Below the pieces are notes generated by a model. The model was not told the DNA's origin. It ran no database searches and saw only the letters and a list, made by a program, of their open reading frames with translations. A stretch of 64,000 bases of DNA, taken from contig CAWIQD010000002.1 in the NCBI GenBank assembly GCA_963837945.1, positions 1 through 64,000 on the forward strand. The letters run 5' to 3'. Within the stretch, counting starts at the first letter, position 1, and every line of letters starts with the position of its first letter. Below, one piece after another: positions 10,887-18,441 of the stretch. The DNA is from CAVUBL01 sp963837945. GTDB lineage: Bacteria; Acidobacteriota; Thermoanaerobaculia; Multivoradales; DATKCC01. The position numbers were made by a program, and so were the translations under genes.

Positions 10887-11387
10887 AGCCAGGCCGCGAA
10901 GTACGGCGACGTGCCGTACGAGGTCCTCGAGCCCGAGAGCGCCACCCACTTCCTCCGCCACTACGACTCCGACCGGCCGCTCTGCCTGATCGTCTCGCTG
11001 GTCAACCCCCACGACGTCCTCGGCTTCCCGGGCACCGGCAGCGCCGAGGTCGACGGCAAGCCCCGCTTCATCGCCGCGGGGTACGAGAACGCGGAGTTCG
11101 CCGACCTCCCCTACGAGATGTACGACCTGGCGACGCCCCGCGACGAGCGCGAGGTGGTCAACCTCGGGAACCCGGCGACCGACGTGTCGCCCGAGATCGC
11201 CGCCGAGCGCGAGCGCCTCCACCAGCGCCTGATCCAGGTGATGGACACGCTGGGGACCCGGCCGGAGAGCGTGGTCTGGCCCGAGCACTGGGGCGAGCAG
11301 CGGCCGGGCGAGTCGGAACGCCCGGCGCGGGGGGTGGCGGTGAGGGGAGAGGTGGAGCCGCCGGTCCCGGTGGCACCGATCGTATGA
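10887..11387 (+). pseudogene. Sulfatase remnant, N-terminus and centre missing
   Basis: The frame directly after the large-subunit stop is open and encodes pieces of a choline-sulfatase/arylsulfatase-type enzyme. The segment CLIVSLVNPHDVLGFPG matches the family's mid-region, and MYDLATPRDEREVVNL with RLHQRLIQVMD matches the C-terminal part. The N-terminal half with the formylglycine motif (CxPSR) is absent, and the two matching pieces sit closer together than in the family, implying an internal deletion. A GTG at 10911 could start translation, but no ribosome site is seen. I regard it as non-functional. It marks a deletion junction just behind the molybdenum operon. Confidence 0.6.
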
Positions 11388-11422
11388 CCGGATGCCCCCC
11401 GCAAGCCCTCGATCCCCTTCCC
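11388..11422 (+). repeat. 35-base repeat, partner of 1247-1281
   Basis: Plus-strand copy of the repeat found inverted at 1247-1281, differing at about two bases. It lies immediately after the sulfatase remnant and before the terminator hairpin of ada. Confidence 0.6.
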
Positions 11423-11443
11423 CCCACGGGTCGAAAGGGCACG

Positions 11444-11476
11444 CCCTCGCCCGGACTCGGAGTTTCCGGGCGAGGG
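11444..11476 (-). terminator. Hairpin terminator after ada
   Basis: Perfect 11-bp arms (11444-11454 and 11466-11476) around an 11-base loop, starting 3 bases beyond the ada stop codon on the minus strand. The run of T that follows is weak (CCTTTC about 8 bases on), so it could be a Rho-independent terminator or only an RNA-end stabilising stem. Confidence 0.5.
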
Positions 11477-11479
11477 TGG

Positions 11480-12622
11480 TTACTCGCGCGCCGCGGTGGC
11501 GCGCTCCCGCGCCAGCAGCTTCTCCTTGCGCTCTCGCCCCCAGCGATAGCCGCTCGACTCGCCGCTCGCCGCCACCACGCGGTGGCAGGGCACGACGACC
11601 GCCACCGGGTTGGTGGCGCAGGCCCGCGCCACGGCCCGCACGGCCCGCGGCCGGCCGACGGCGGCGGCCACCTCGCCGTAGGTGCGGACCGCTCCGCGCG
11701 GGATCGCGCACAGAGCCTCCCAGACCTGGCGCTGGAAGTCGGTCGCCTGGACGTCGAGGGGCGGGAGCCTGGCGGGCGTCTCGCCCCCGATCCGCGCCAG
11801 CGCGTCCTCGACCCAGGGACCGAGCTCGCCCGGCGCGGGCTCGAGGGTGGCGCGCGGAAACTCCCGGCGGAGGGCCTCCTCGACCTCGGCGTCGCTCTCG
11901 CCCAGGCACACCGCGCAGAGACCCCGCTCGGTCGCGGCGACCAGGAGGCGGCCGAGGGGCGAGGCGGCGGTGGCCCAGCGGATGGTGACGCCGGCGCCGC
12001 CGTCCTTGAATCGCCCGGGGGTCATGCCGAGCCGGGCGCCGGCCTGGCCGTAGAGCTGGCGGCCGTCGACGAAGCCAGCCTCGTAGAGGGCACCGGTGAC
12101 CGTGTCCTCCTCGCGCACCAGACGCCGAAAGCGCTCGAGGCGGCGGGCGTTGACGTACTGCCTCGGGCTCACGCCGACAACCCGCTTGAAGGTGCGCTGG
12201 AGGTGGTGGGGGCTGCCACCGACCTGGGCGGCGAGGTCGGCCAGGGTGACGGTCTCGTCGAGGTGGGCCTCGAGGTAGTCGCGGGCGGCGCGCGCGCGGG
12301 CCTCACCGGGGTCGGCCGCCGCCTCGTCGGGGCGGCAGCGCAGGCAGGCCCGGAAGCCGGCGGCGGCGGCCTCTCCGGGCGTCGTGAAGAAGCGGACGTT
12401 CTCGCGCTTGGGCCGGCGGGCCGCGCAGGAGGGGCGGCAGTAGACGCCGGTGGTCTCGACGGCGAAGACGAAGCGGCCGTCCTGGGCGCGGTCGCGGGCG
12501 GCGACGGCGGCCCAGGCCCGCTCGGCGTCGAGCGGGGGTCGGGCGGCGCTTGGGCGGGTCTCGGTCATGCTCTCGGGAACAGAGTATCGCTCCTGGGTCG
12601 GGGTGGCGGTCCGGGTGGTCAT
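11480..12622 (-). CDS. ada: Bifunctional regulator / O6-alkylguanine-DNA alkyltransferase
   Basis: 380 residues in the full Ada order: zinc-bound methyl-phosphotriester acceptor (Cys62, Cys66, Cys93, Cys96; motif YCRPSC then ACLRC), an AraC-type helix-turn-helix (about 105-195), and the methyltransferase domain with active site PCHRV (Cys346) and RAVARACATNP. It repairs alkylated DNA and, once methylated at the N-terminal Cys, activates alkylation-response genes. The ATG at 12622 overlaps the stop of the upstream DUF1203 gene (ATGA), and AAAGGG stands ahead of it. A second possible start is the ATG at 12568. The two genes are coupled. Confidence 0.95.
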   Translation of the reverse strand: MTTRTATPTQERYSVPESMTETRPSAARPPLDAERAWAAVAARDRAQDGRFVFAVETTGVYCRPSCAARRPKRENVRFFTTPGEAAAAGFRACLRCRPDEAAADPGEARARAARDYLEAHLDETVTLADLAAQVGGSPHHLQRTFKRVVGVSPRQYVNARRLERFRRLVREEDTVTGALYEAGFVDGRQLYGQAGARLGMTPGRFKDGGAGVTIRWATAASPLGRLLVAATERGLCAVCLGESDAEVEEALRREFPRATLEPAPGELGPWVEDALARIGGETPARLPPLDVQATDFQRQVWEALCAIPRGAVRTYGEVAAAVGRPRAVRAVARACATNPVAVVVPCHRVVAASGESSGYRWGRERKEKLLARERATAARE

Positions 12623-13096
12623 GACGCCCTTTCGATGCGGCAGGCGAAGCAGCCGTAGGTCGGGAACCGGGCCTGGACGAAGGCGGTGTCGGGGGAGCCG
12701 AGGAAGCGCCGGGCGGTGTCGGCGGCCTGGTCGGGGGCGACGAGGACGGCGTCGCGGATGGCCTGGTCGTGGCCGTAGGCGCGCAGGACGAGCTGGCCGC
12801 GGAAGTAGGCGGTGGGCTCGGTGCCGGCCGCGGGGAGGCGGTCATAGGCGACGGGCTCGTCCGAAGGCTGGGCGAGGACGTAGACGGGGCCGTACTCGCG
12901 GAAGGGGCCGGCCTGGTCGTAGGGGGAGTAGCTGGCGAGGAGGCTCTTCGCCGGGCCGCGCGCGGCGGAGGACGTCGCGGCAGGGCTCGCCGCCCTCGGC
13001 CACGAGGCGCTGGACGGCCTGGCCCTGGTCGTCGATGCCCTCGCCGCGGACGCGGTCGAGGAAGGCCTGGGGAAGGGGGCGGATCTGGAAGCTCAC
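12619..13096 (-). CDS. DUF1203 family protein, frameshifted
   Basis: Starts at GTG 13096 with AAGGAG upstream and reads VSFQIRPLPQAFLDRVRG up to PCRDVLRRARPGEE, as DUF1203 proteins do. The match then jumps by one frame near 12950 to LLASYSPYDQAGPFREYGP and continues to the usual C-terminus YGCFACRIERAS, ending in a TGA that overlaps the ada start. All conserved parts are present across the two frames (about 159 residues), so one base has been gained or two lost near 12950, either in nature or in assembly. The family has no established role. Overlap with ada suggests one transcript. Confidence 0.7.
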
Positions 13097-13240
13097 GGGT
13101 CGGTCTCCTTTCGGGTTCGGGTCGGCGGGGGGGCTCATGCCCCGCTGCCGACGAGTAGAAGATGCCCGAGCCGCGGCGGAGCCCGCTATGCGGTTCTTGC
13201 GGTCGAACTCGGCGCCCCCGATCGGAGAGCACCGAACGGG

Positions 13241-13303
13241 TGAAGCGGCCGAGCTCTGTCTCGGCCGGCCCGACGCCCCGGAGGGCACCCGACACTCCAC
13301 GCC
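13241..13303 (+). repeat. 63-base repeat, copy 1
   Basis: Nearly identical (only a few differences at the end) to 15370-15432 in the same orientation. This copy lies in the gap between the DUF1203 start and the end of the nucleotidyltransferase gene; the second lies inside repeat R1. It contains the short palindrome-like GGCCGAG...CTCGGCC. Confidence 0.65.
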
Positions 13304-13347
13304 GACGCCTTCCAACCGCCGCGACCCTCGGAGCCGTCCCCCCCGAG

Positions 13348-13806
13348 CTACTTCTGCTCGGCCTTTCGGTCGCGGACGCGCTCGAGCACCCGCGCGTCCT
13401 CCCGGTGCCGGGGGTGGTCGATCTCGCTCTTGATGGCGATCAGGCTGTCGAGGTCGATCCAGTTGGCCTTGGCGCTGCCGTAGGTGGCCTCGATCCTGCG
13501 AGGCCAAGCGTCCTCGAACTCGACGGCGCCCGCGTCTCGGAGGACGTCGATGCGGTTGGGCTCGATGCCGACCTGGACGATCTCGTGGGGGTCGTCAGGG
13601 TCGAGGAGGAAGGGGCTGCCGAACTCGGCCAGGGCGCGGTTGGTGCGTTGGACGTTGTCCGGGTCGGAGGCGACCCAGAGGTCGATGTCCTTGGTGTAGC
13701 GGGGCTTGGCGTGGTAGGTGAAGGCGAGGCCGCCGATGATGAGGTAGCGGACGCCGAAGCGGTCGAAGAGCTCGAGGATGTCCTCGAAGTCCTGGATGGT
13801 GTCCAA
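13348..13806 (-). CDS. Nucleotidyltransferase-fold protein, probable toxin partner
   Basis: 152 residues with the minimal nucleotidyltransferase signature: helix, then LIIGGLAF (Gly25-Gly26) and the metal-binding KDIDLW (Asp40, Asp42), followed by a long helical region rich in charged residues. This resembles the DUF6036/AbiEii-like stand-alone transferases found in toxin-antitoxin pairs, where the enzyme modifies tRNA or another target. It starts with TTG at 13806, 4 bases after the stop of the small upstream gene, with AGGAGC ahead. Two-gene arrangement and island setting support a toxin-antitoxin reading; the activity is not proven by sequence. Confidence 0.7.
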   Translation of the reverse strand: MDTIQDFEDILELFDRFGVRYLIIGGLAFTYHAKPRYTKDIDLWVASDPDNVQRTNRALAEFGSPFLLDPDDPHEIVQVGIEPNRIDVLRDAGAVEFEDAWPRRIEATYGSAKANWIDLDSLIAIKSEIDHPRHREDARVLERVRDRKAEQK

Positions 13807-13810
13807 GGGG

Positions 13811-14014
13811 TCAGCGCTCCTTGGCGTCGGCCTCGCGCCGCGCGGCCTGGGCGAGCTCGACGTCGCGGCGGATGGCGACGAGCGCCGACAGACGCTCCTG
13901 TGGGGTCTTGGACTGCCAGTACTCCAGGTCCCACTCCTCGGCCTCGGCGAAGCTCTTCGCGCGGTTCCCCACGATCCGCCGCCGCCGCTCCGCGCTCCGC
14001 TCTTCGAGAGTCAT
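13811..14014 (-). CDS. Small acidic/basic partner protein (EWDLEYWQ family), copy 1
   Basis: 67 residues: MTLEERSAERRRRIVG, then AEEWDLEYWQ, then ERLSALVAIRRDVELAQ. I know this pattern as a small protein that precedes stand-alone nucleotidyltransferases, but not a named family. ATG at 14014 is chosen because copies 2 and 3 begin at the same point. It ends 4 bases before the transferase start, so it is the likely antitoxin or accessory partner. Two more copies lie at 14836-15108 and 15860-16020, both without a transferase gene. Confidence 0.65.
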   Translation of the reverse strand: MTLEERSAERRRRIVGNRAKSFAEAEEWDLEYWQSKTPQERLSALVAIRRDVELAQAARREADAKER

Positions 14015-14067
14015 CGTGCTCAGTCTACCGCCGCCGCACCGCTCTCCTGCCCCGACGAGGCCGCATG

Positions 14068-14559
14068 TCACTCTGCCTCGCCGGTCTCCTGGAGGACGCG
14101 GGAGCGGAGGGATTCGCTGATCCGAAAGCCGGCGCGGGTCAATAGCTCATCGAGCACCGGTCGGACCGCCGGCAGAAGCTGTCTCCGCTTGGCCTCGACG
14201 AGGACGCCGAGCACGCCGATGACGGGGCGTTCCAGGCTGCGTGCCACGGCTCGGGCTTTGCGCTCATCGAGCAGCAGAAGATCGGCCTCGCGCTCCACGG
14301 CGAGGGCGATCGCCTCCGCCTCCCCACGATCCAGCCCGAGCTCCAGTGCCGCGATCAGGGCAGATTCCCGTACCTCGACCACCTGAAACCAGTCTGCGCT
14401 CTGGAGCTCCCGGAGGGCCGGCGCAGGAGGCTTGACGGCAGTGAGCTCGTCCAGCACCGCGGTCGGCAGGAGAATGGCCCCGTAAAGCTCGTGGAGAAGG
14501 TCGAGGTGGCCGACCGCCGCGAGTCCGATGATCGGGGACGTATCGCTGACGACGATCAC
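14068..14559 (-). CDS. PIN-like toxin, DUF3368 family
   Basis: 163 residues. It begins IVVSDTSPIIGLA, with the first catalytic Asp of the PIN fold at residue 6, and continues with DRGEAEAIALA and LLLLDERKAR, which hold the other acidic residues. DUF3368 proteins are ribonuclease-fold toxins paired with UPF0175 antitoxins, exactly the gene just upstream, whose end overlaps this start by 4 bases. It therefore probably cleaves RNA when freed from its partner. Full length and all acidic residues are present. Confidence 0.85.
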   Translation of the reverse strand: MIVVSDTSPIIGLAAVGHLDLLHELYGAILLPTAVLDELTAVKPPAPALRELQSADWFQVVEVRESALIAALELGLDRGEAEAIALAVEREADLLLLDERKARAVARSLERPVIGVLGVLVEAKRRQLLPAVRPVLDELLTRAGFRISESLRSRVLQETGEAE

Positions 14560-14801
14560 GCCGGTTTCAGGGAACGCAGCGTCTCCAGGTCTGCTTCGAA
14601 GTCCTCGACGTCGTAGTGAATCGGGATGTCTCGACCTGCGAGGAGGTGCTGGAACCGAAGCCGGTCGAGCCCTGCGAGACGGGCCGCCTGGGCCAGCGTG
14701 AGGCGGGACTTCTGGAAGAGCAGGACCGCGAGCTCCTGGCGCAGCTCGCTCTCGTCCATATGAGCGGATTCGAGCACTTCGTCTGGGATCGTCACGCTCA
14801 A
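14556..14801 (-). CDS. UPF0175 family antitoxin
   Basis: 81 residues: SVTIPDEVLESAHM, then ELAVLLFQKSRLTLAQAARLAGLDRLRFQHLLAGRDIP, a helix-turn-helix-like segment typical of UPF0175. These proteins bind DNA and neutralise DUF3368 toxins. The likely start is TTG at 14801 with GGAG 9 bases ahead; GTG at 14795 is an alternative. It overlaps the toxin gene by 4 bases. Autoregulation through the helix-turn-helix is expected for such pairs but no operator is evident. Confidence 0.85.
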   Translation of the reverse strand: MSVTIPDEVLESAHMDESELRQELAVLLFQKSRLTLAQAARLAGLDRLRFQHLLAGRDIPIHYDVEDFEADLETLRSLKPA

Positions 14802-14835
14802 GGTCGTGTCTCCGGCGAGCTGCCGCAGTGTGATT

Positions 14836-15108
14836 CTAGAAGCCCTCGCTGCAGAAATCCAGGGCCACGTTCCAGTCTCTCGGGTCCCTCTCCCCGGGAC
14901 CTCTCGAGACCGTGTGGCCGGCTTCCCGCCGCGCCGCCTGGGCGAGCTCGACGTCCCGCCGGACGGCGACGAGCGCCGACAGGCGCTCCTCGGGAGTCTT
15001 GGACTGCCAGTACTCCAGGTCCCACGCCTCGGCCTCGGCGAAGCTCTTCGCGCGGTTGCCCACGATCCGCCGCCGTCGCTCCTCGCTCCGCTCTTCGAGA
15101 GTCGTCAT
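14836..15108 (-). CDS. EWDLEYWQ small protein, copy 2, with altered tail
   Basis: 90 residues. The first ~63 are almost identical to copy 1 (TTLEERSEERRRRIVG, AEAWDLEYWQ, ERLSALVAVRRDVE), but after AARREAGH the frame runs on into an unrelated tail ending ALDFCSEGF. No nucleotidyltransferase follows; the next gene downstream on this strand is the UPF0175 antitoxin. It looks like a duplicated antitoxin-like gene separated from its partner. Expression is uncertain because no clear ribosome site is seen. Confidence 0.5.
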   Translation of the reverse strand: MTTLEERSEERRRRIVGNRAKSFAEAEAWDLEYWQSKTPEERLSALVAVRRDVELAQAARREAGHTVSRGPGERDPRDWNVALDFCSEGF

Positions 15109-15154
15109 TCTCTTGATCCTACCGTCTCGGCCCGTTGAAGAGCGCGCGAGCGGG

Positions 15155-15533
15155 CCTCCGAGAGGCGGGATCGCCCTGAGCCGGCAGCGGGCCGGGGCTC
15201 CGCCCGGTCCCGTTCGACTCGCTCCGCTCGCTCAGGGCGGCGCGTCGGCTTCCGAGCCCGCAATGATCGTGATTGCCCTCCGGCCCAGCGTCGGGCTACC
15301 AAACCTGGTCGGACACCCACCGCGAGCCCTGGACGTCCTTCTCAGCCTCCGCCGACGAGCACAAACGTATGAAGCGGCCGAGCTCTGTCTCGGCCGGCCC
15401 GACGCCCCGGCGGGCACCCGACTCCCAGCGCCAACGCCCGCCCATCACCATCGCCCTCGGACCCGTTCACCCACCCGGGCTCGCCAGGCGGGCGCGTCCA
15501 CCGCCGCCGGCTCGGAGCCCCGGCCCCCTGCCT
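15155..15533 (+). repeat. Non-coding repeat R1
   Basis: First of three related segments (R2 16067-16340, R3 17516-17806). It begins with a palindromic block (CCCTGAGC at 15174-15181 against GCTCAGGG at 15230-15237), continues with a stretch shared with R2 over about 95 bases, and ends in a conserved tail finishing CCCCGGCCCCCTGCCT. R1 carries about 115 extra bases (about 15354-15470), which include the 63-base repeat. A short plus-strand gene follows each repeat. Confidence 0.7.
15370..15432 (+). repeat. 63-base repeat, copy 2
   Basis: Second copy of 13241-13303, same orientation, within R1. Confidence 0.65.
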
Positions 15534-15584
15534 ATCGTTCGAGGCGGGATAAGCTGGTTGCGGACTGACGATGGGGCTCGGGTA

Positions 15585-15794
15585 ATGAAGGCAGAGGAGT
15601 TCGACGAGAGGTTCGACCGGGGTGAAGATCTGACGGCGGCGCTCGATCTGTCGAGCGCGCGGCGACAGCTCAGCGTGCAGCTGCCGGCGTGGATGGTGGA
15701 TGGACTGGACCGGGAGGCGAGCCGGCTGGGGGTGACTCGCCAAGTGCTCCTCGAGACCCGGATTGCGAAGCGGCTCGCGAAGAGTCCGGCGTAG
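15585..15794 (+). CDS. Orphan BrnA/CopG-like antitoxin
   Basis: 69 residues: MKAEEFDERFDRGEDLTAALDLS, then VQLPAWMVDGLDREASRLGVTRQ, a ribbon-helix-helix DNA-binding pattern found in BrnA and related CopG antitoxins. Such proteins normally follow a BrnT ribonuclease toxin gene, but no BrnT-like frame is visible upstream (the sequence there is repeat R1) or downstream. It is therefore an orphan antitoxin, either a remnant or a free-standing regulator. ATG 15585 is the only start that gives the family N-terminus. Confidence 0.65.
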   Translation: MKAEEFDERFDRGEDLTAALDLSSARRQLSVQLPAWMVDGLDREASRLGVTRQVLLETRIAKRLAKSPA

Positions 15795-15859
15795 GCACCT
15801 CGACCGCCTCTTCACTCCGCCGGGTCGTGCTCCTCGAGATCCTCCGCGACAGGACAATC

Positions 15860-16020
15860 AGCCTCGGGAGCGCCGCCTGGGCGAGCTCGACGTCGCACCG
15901 GCTGGCGACGAGGGCGGAGAGGCGCGCCAAATCCCACTCCTCGGCCTCGGCGAAGCTCGTCGCCCGGTTCCCCACGATTCGGCGTCGGCTCTCCGCGCTC
16001 CGCTCTTCGAGGGTCGTCGT
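15860..16020 (-). pseudogene. EWDLEYWQ small protein, copy 3, degenerate
   Basis: Aligned to copies 1 and 2 it has ACG where they have ATG (16018-16020), keeps RIVGNRATSFAEAEEWDL, lacks about ten codons in frame (the EYWQSKTPQE part), then continues LSALVASRCDVELAQAAL. With the start codon lost and the conserved centre deleted it is not expected to be made. Confidence 0.65.
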
Positions 16021-16066
16021 TCCCTTGATTCTACCGTCTCGGCCGGTTATAGACCGGGCCAGCGTG

Positions 16067-16340
16067 CCTCCGAGAGGCGGGGTTGCCCTGAGCCGGCAGG
16101 AGGCTGGGGCTCCGCCCGGTCGGCGGCTTCCGAGCCCGCAATGATCGTGATTGCCCTCCGGCCCAGCGTCGGGCTACCAGACCTGGTCGGACACCCACCG
16201 CGAGCCCTGGACGTCCTTCTCAGCCTCCGCCGCACCAGCCTCGACCGCCGACCGGCATTTCCCCCGGACAGGTTCACCTACCCGGGCTCGCCAAGCGGGC
16301 ACGTCCGCCGCCGCCGGCTCGGAGCCCCGGCCCCCTGCCT
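16067..16340 (+). repeat. Non-coding repeat R2
   Basis: Second copy. It shares its first ~45 bases and its central ~95 bases with R1, and its last ~110 bases more closely with R3. The palindromic block is partly deleted. Its upstream flank also matches that of R1, because both follow a copy of the EWDLEYWQ gene; so R1 and R2 are part of a larger duplicated unit. Confidence 0.7.
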
Positions 16341-16443
16341 GGTGCTCGAGGCTTCGTCTATGCTGGGTGCATGTTGCCGTCCATGAGCTTCTCGGTAAGG
16401 CGAGCTGCATCGTCCTTCTCCCACGCAGCCATCACTCAACTCT

Positions 16444-16770
16444 TTGGCGACCCTTGAAGGCGTGGCCTCTCTGATCCAGGGGCTGGCAGGCCTGATCATT
16501 CTGGCTCTCGGTGTCCCTCTGTTCCTCGGAAAGGTGCCGCCGAACTCGCTGTATGGCCTGCGGACCGACAAGACCCTCGAGAACGAGGAGGTCTGGTATC
16601 GAGGGAATCGGTTCGCGGGAGCGGCCCTCGTGGTCGCCGGCGCGCTGATCCTTCTCGCCTCGACCGTGCTCGCGAGGAGCATGTTCGAAGGACCGCTGGG
16701 CATGGTGATCGTCCTCGGTGTCGTCCTCCTCGCGCTGGTCGCCTCCCTGGCCTATGTCGCGCGCCTCTGA
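16444..16770 (+). CDS. SdpI-family membrane protein
   Basis: 108 residues with three hydrophobic segments (about 5-25, 58-78, 83-105). Between the first two lies the family signature SLYGLRTDKTLENEEVWYRGN. SdpI in Bacillus gives immunity to the SDP toxin; most relatives have no assigned role. Start is uncertain: TTG 16444 or GTG 16462, without a clear ribosome site. It is placed between repeats R2 and R3. The frame of the decayed DUF5615 gene on the other strand runs on into the complement of this gene. Confidence 0.7.
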   Translation: MATLEGVASLIQGLAGLIILALGVPLFLGKVPPNSLYGLRTDKTLENEEVWYRGNRFAGAALVVAGALILLASTVLARSMFEGPLGMVIVLGVVLLALVASLAYVARL

Positions 16771-16799
16771 GACAGCGTCTGAGCTCATCCGCCGACCGC

Positions 16800-17043
16800 T
16801 GGAGAAGAACCCGAGCACTGGTGGGGCTGCCACTCGGCGAGAGGCGTGGTGGCCCATGGTCGAGACATCGTGTGTCAGGAGGACTCGCTCCTGGTCGGCG
16901 GCCCACTCGAGGAGCACGGGATCCTCAGAGCCGCGAATCGCTTCCATGTCTTGGGCCCGGACTACGTCGAGATGGGGAACCCGCCTCAGGAGCCCGCGGA
17001 GAATCCGGCCATTGAAGTTCTCGTCCGCAAGAAAACGAATCAC
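16800..17043 (-). pseudogene. DUF5615 PIN-like toxin, C-terminus lost
   Basis: From GTG 17043 the protein reads VIRFLADENFNGRILRGLL and continues EIRGSEDP-like RGSEDPVLLEWAADQERVLLTHDVSTM, the start of a DUF5615 (Mut7-C/PIN-like) toxin. After HHASRRVAA the family sequence stops, and the frame runs on without homology into the antisense of sdpI (formal stop at 16432). About 40% of the domain, including the last acidic motif, is missing. It lies 13 bases after the DUF433 gene. Confidence 0.65.
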
Positions 17044-17056
17044 GACTAAGCCATCG

Positions 17057-17383
17057 TCAGCGGAGCCTGCTCTCCAGCCGCTCCCGAATGCCGGTGGGCG
17101 GGAAGCGCTCCTCGATCTCTTTGCGGACCTCCGCGGCCACCTGGCGCCGGCGTTGGAGGTACTCGTCCACGTCATCCCGGTGCCGAAGGTAGTAGGCGAT
17201 CGCGGCGTAGATGTCCGCCGGCTGGAGCGCGGAGTAGTCCTGGGCGATCTGCTCGGGTGTCGACCCCTTCTGGTACGCAGAGAGAACCGTATCCAGCGTG
17301 ACCCGGGTCCCACCCACGCGGATCACGCCCTCGGCGTTCTCGCGAAGGGGCACGGGCTCGGTCTTCGCGAGCAGGGCCATCAC
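17057..17383 (-). CDS. DUF433 antitoxin, pair 1
   Basis: 108 residues. DUF433 core: GVIRVGGTRVTLDTVLSAYQKG then TPEQIAQDYSALQPADIYAAIAYYL, a compact helix-turn-helix-like fold known as partner of DUF5615 toxins. A C-terminal helical extension (RRRQVAAEVRKEIEERF) may reach the toxin. Start GTG 17383 or ATG 17380, with GAGGAAA ahead. The toxin downstream is truncated, so this antitoxin may persist without target. Confidence 0.75.
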   Translation of the reverse strand: MMALLAKTEPVPLRENAEGVIRVGGTRVTLDTVLSAYQKGSTPEQIAQDYSALQPADIYAAIAYYLRHRDDVDEYLQRRRQVAAEVRKEIEERFPPTGIRERLESRLR

Positions 17384-17515
17384 GAATTTCCTCGGTCAAA
17401 CAGTATAGGCGTGACCTTGGCGGGCGCGGACCGCCCCGGCTCCCACCGCCCCGAAAGCGTGCGCCGAGGGTGAGGCATCTCGGCAGCGCCGGCATCGCCT
17501 TCGCCGCGCGGGGGT

Positions 17516-17806
17516 GCCCTGAGCCGGCAGTGGGCCGGGGCTCCGCCCGGTCCCGTTCGACTCGCTCCGCTCGCTCAGGGCGGCGCGTCGGCTCCCGAGC
17601 CCGCAACCGGCGGGCAGTGACCTCCGGGCCGGCGGCGGGCGACCGGTCCTGCCCGGACTCCAACCGCCAGCCCTGGACCTTCTTCTGAGCCTCCGCCGCA
17701 CCGGCCTCGACCGCCGGCCGGCGTTGCCCTCGGATCGGCTCACCTACCCGGGCTCGCCAGGCGGGCGCGTCCACCGCCGCCGGCTCGGAGCCCCAGCCCC
17801 CCGCCT
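17516..17806 (+). repeat. Non-coding repeat R3
   Basis: Third copy, with the intact palindromic block as in R1, a diverged middle, and the conserved tail ending AGCCCCCCGCCT. The frame of the DUF4365 remnant starts about 90 bases further on. Confidence 0.7.
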
Positions 17807-17898
17807 AACGGTTCGCGCAAATTCTACGCGACCCCTGGGCGCACCTCACGCAACCGAGATCCTGGAAATCCTCGACGCTGGTACAATTAGCCAAACAT

Positions 17899-18404
17899 AT
17901 GGGAAGCCGGACCTTGAAACTTGCTCCAACCGAGATCACTAGCCGCCAGGCTGTCGTCCGCACCCAGCAGCTCTTCCTTGAGCTTGGCTTCCTGTTCAGG
18001 GAGCAGCCCGTTTCTGACTACGGCATTGACGCCCATGTAGAACGCGTTGAAGACCCGAGGCCCACGGGGCAACTCTTGGCCCTCCAGATCAAAGGCGGTG
18101 AGAGCTTCGTCCGCGAGAGAACCAGGGTGGGCTATGTCTTCAGGAGTGACGACGCGCCACGGATGCACTATTGGCTACGCGGCACTCTCTTCCGGTCGTC
18201 GTGACGATCCACGACCCACAAGACGACAAGGTCGACTGGCAGGCGATAACCGAGGACACCGCCAAGTCTACGGGAACATATGAAATTGGAAGGTCGAGAT
18301 TCCGGCGGAGACAGACTGTCGATGAATCTTCTCTGGAAAAGCTCAGCCAACTCGCAACCAATGTCGTTCCAGCCCACCGAATAGGGAGGAGCGTTCGATC
18401 CTGA
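17899..18404 (+). pseudogene. DUF4365 protein, frameshifted
   Basis: ATG 17899 starts a typical DUF4365 N-terminus (VRTQQLFLELGFLFREQPVSDYGIDAHVE, shortened here: SDYGIDAHVE, LALQIKGG, MHYWLR). This fold resembles restriction-endonuclease-like nucleases (E-x-K style core, YGIDAH and QIKGG). Near 18178-18184 the sequence CGCGG holds two extra bases; skipping them restores RHSLPVVVTIHDPQ and the frame continues to 18404. Formally translation stops at 18204 after 101 residues. Such genes accompany defence or mobile loci. GC is clearly lower here than in flanking genes. Confidence 0.65.
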
Positions 18405-18441
18405 AGCAAGGGGACATCAGCTGGGCTAGGCGCCAAGCGGG

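Noticed and set aside
13348..14014. Complete AbiE-type abortive infection system
   Set aside because: AbiEii is about twice as long and AbiEi is a winged-helix protein; the small partner here does not resemble it.
15155..17830. Integron attC sites at the ends of R1-R3 (GCCTAAC near 17803)
   Set aside because: GCCTAAC fits one core half, but no matching GTTRRRY follows at a normal distance, R1 and R2 lack the core (GCCTATC, GCCTGGT), and the genes do not all face one way. No integrase is in the window.
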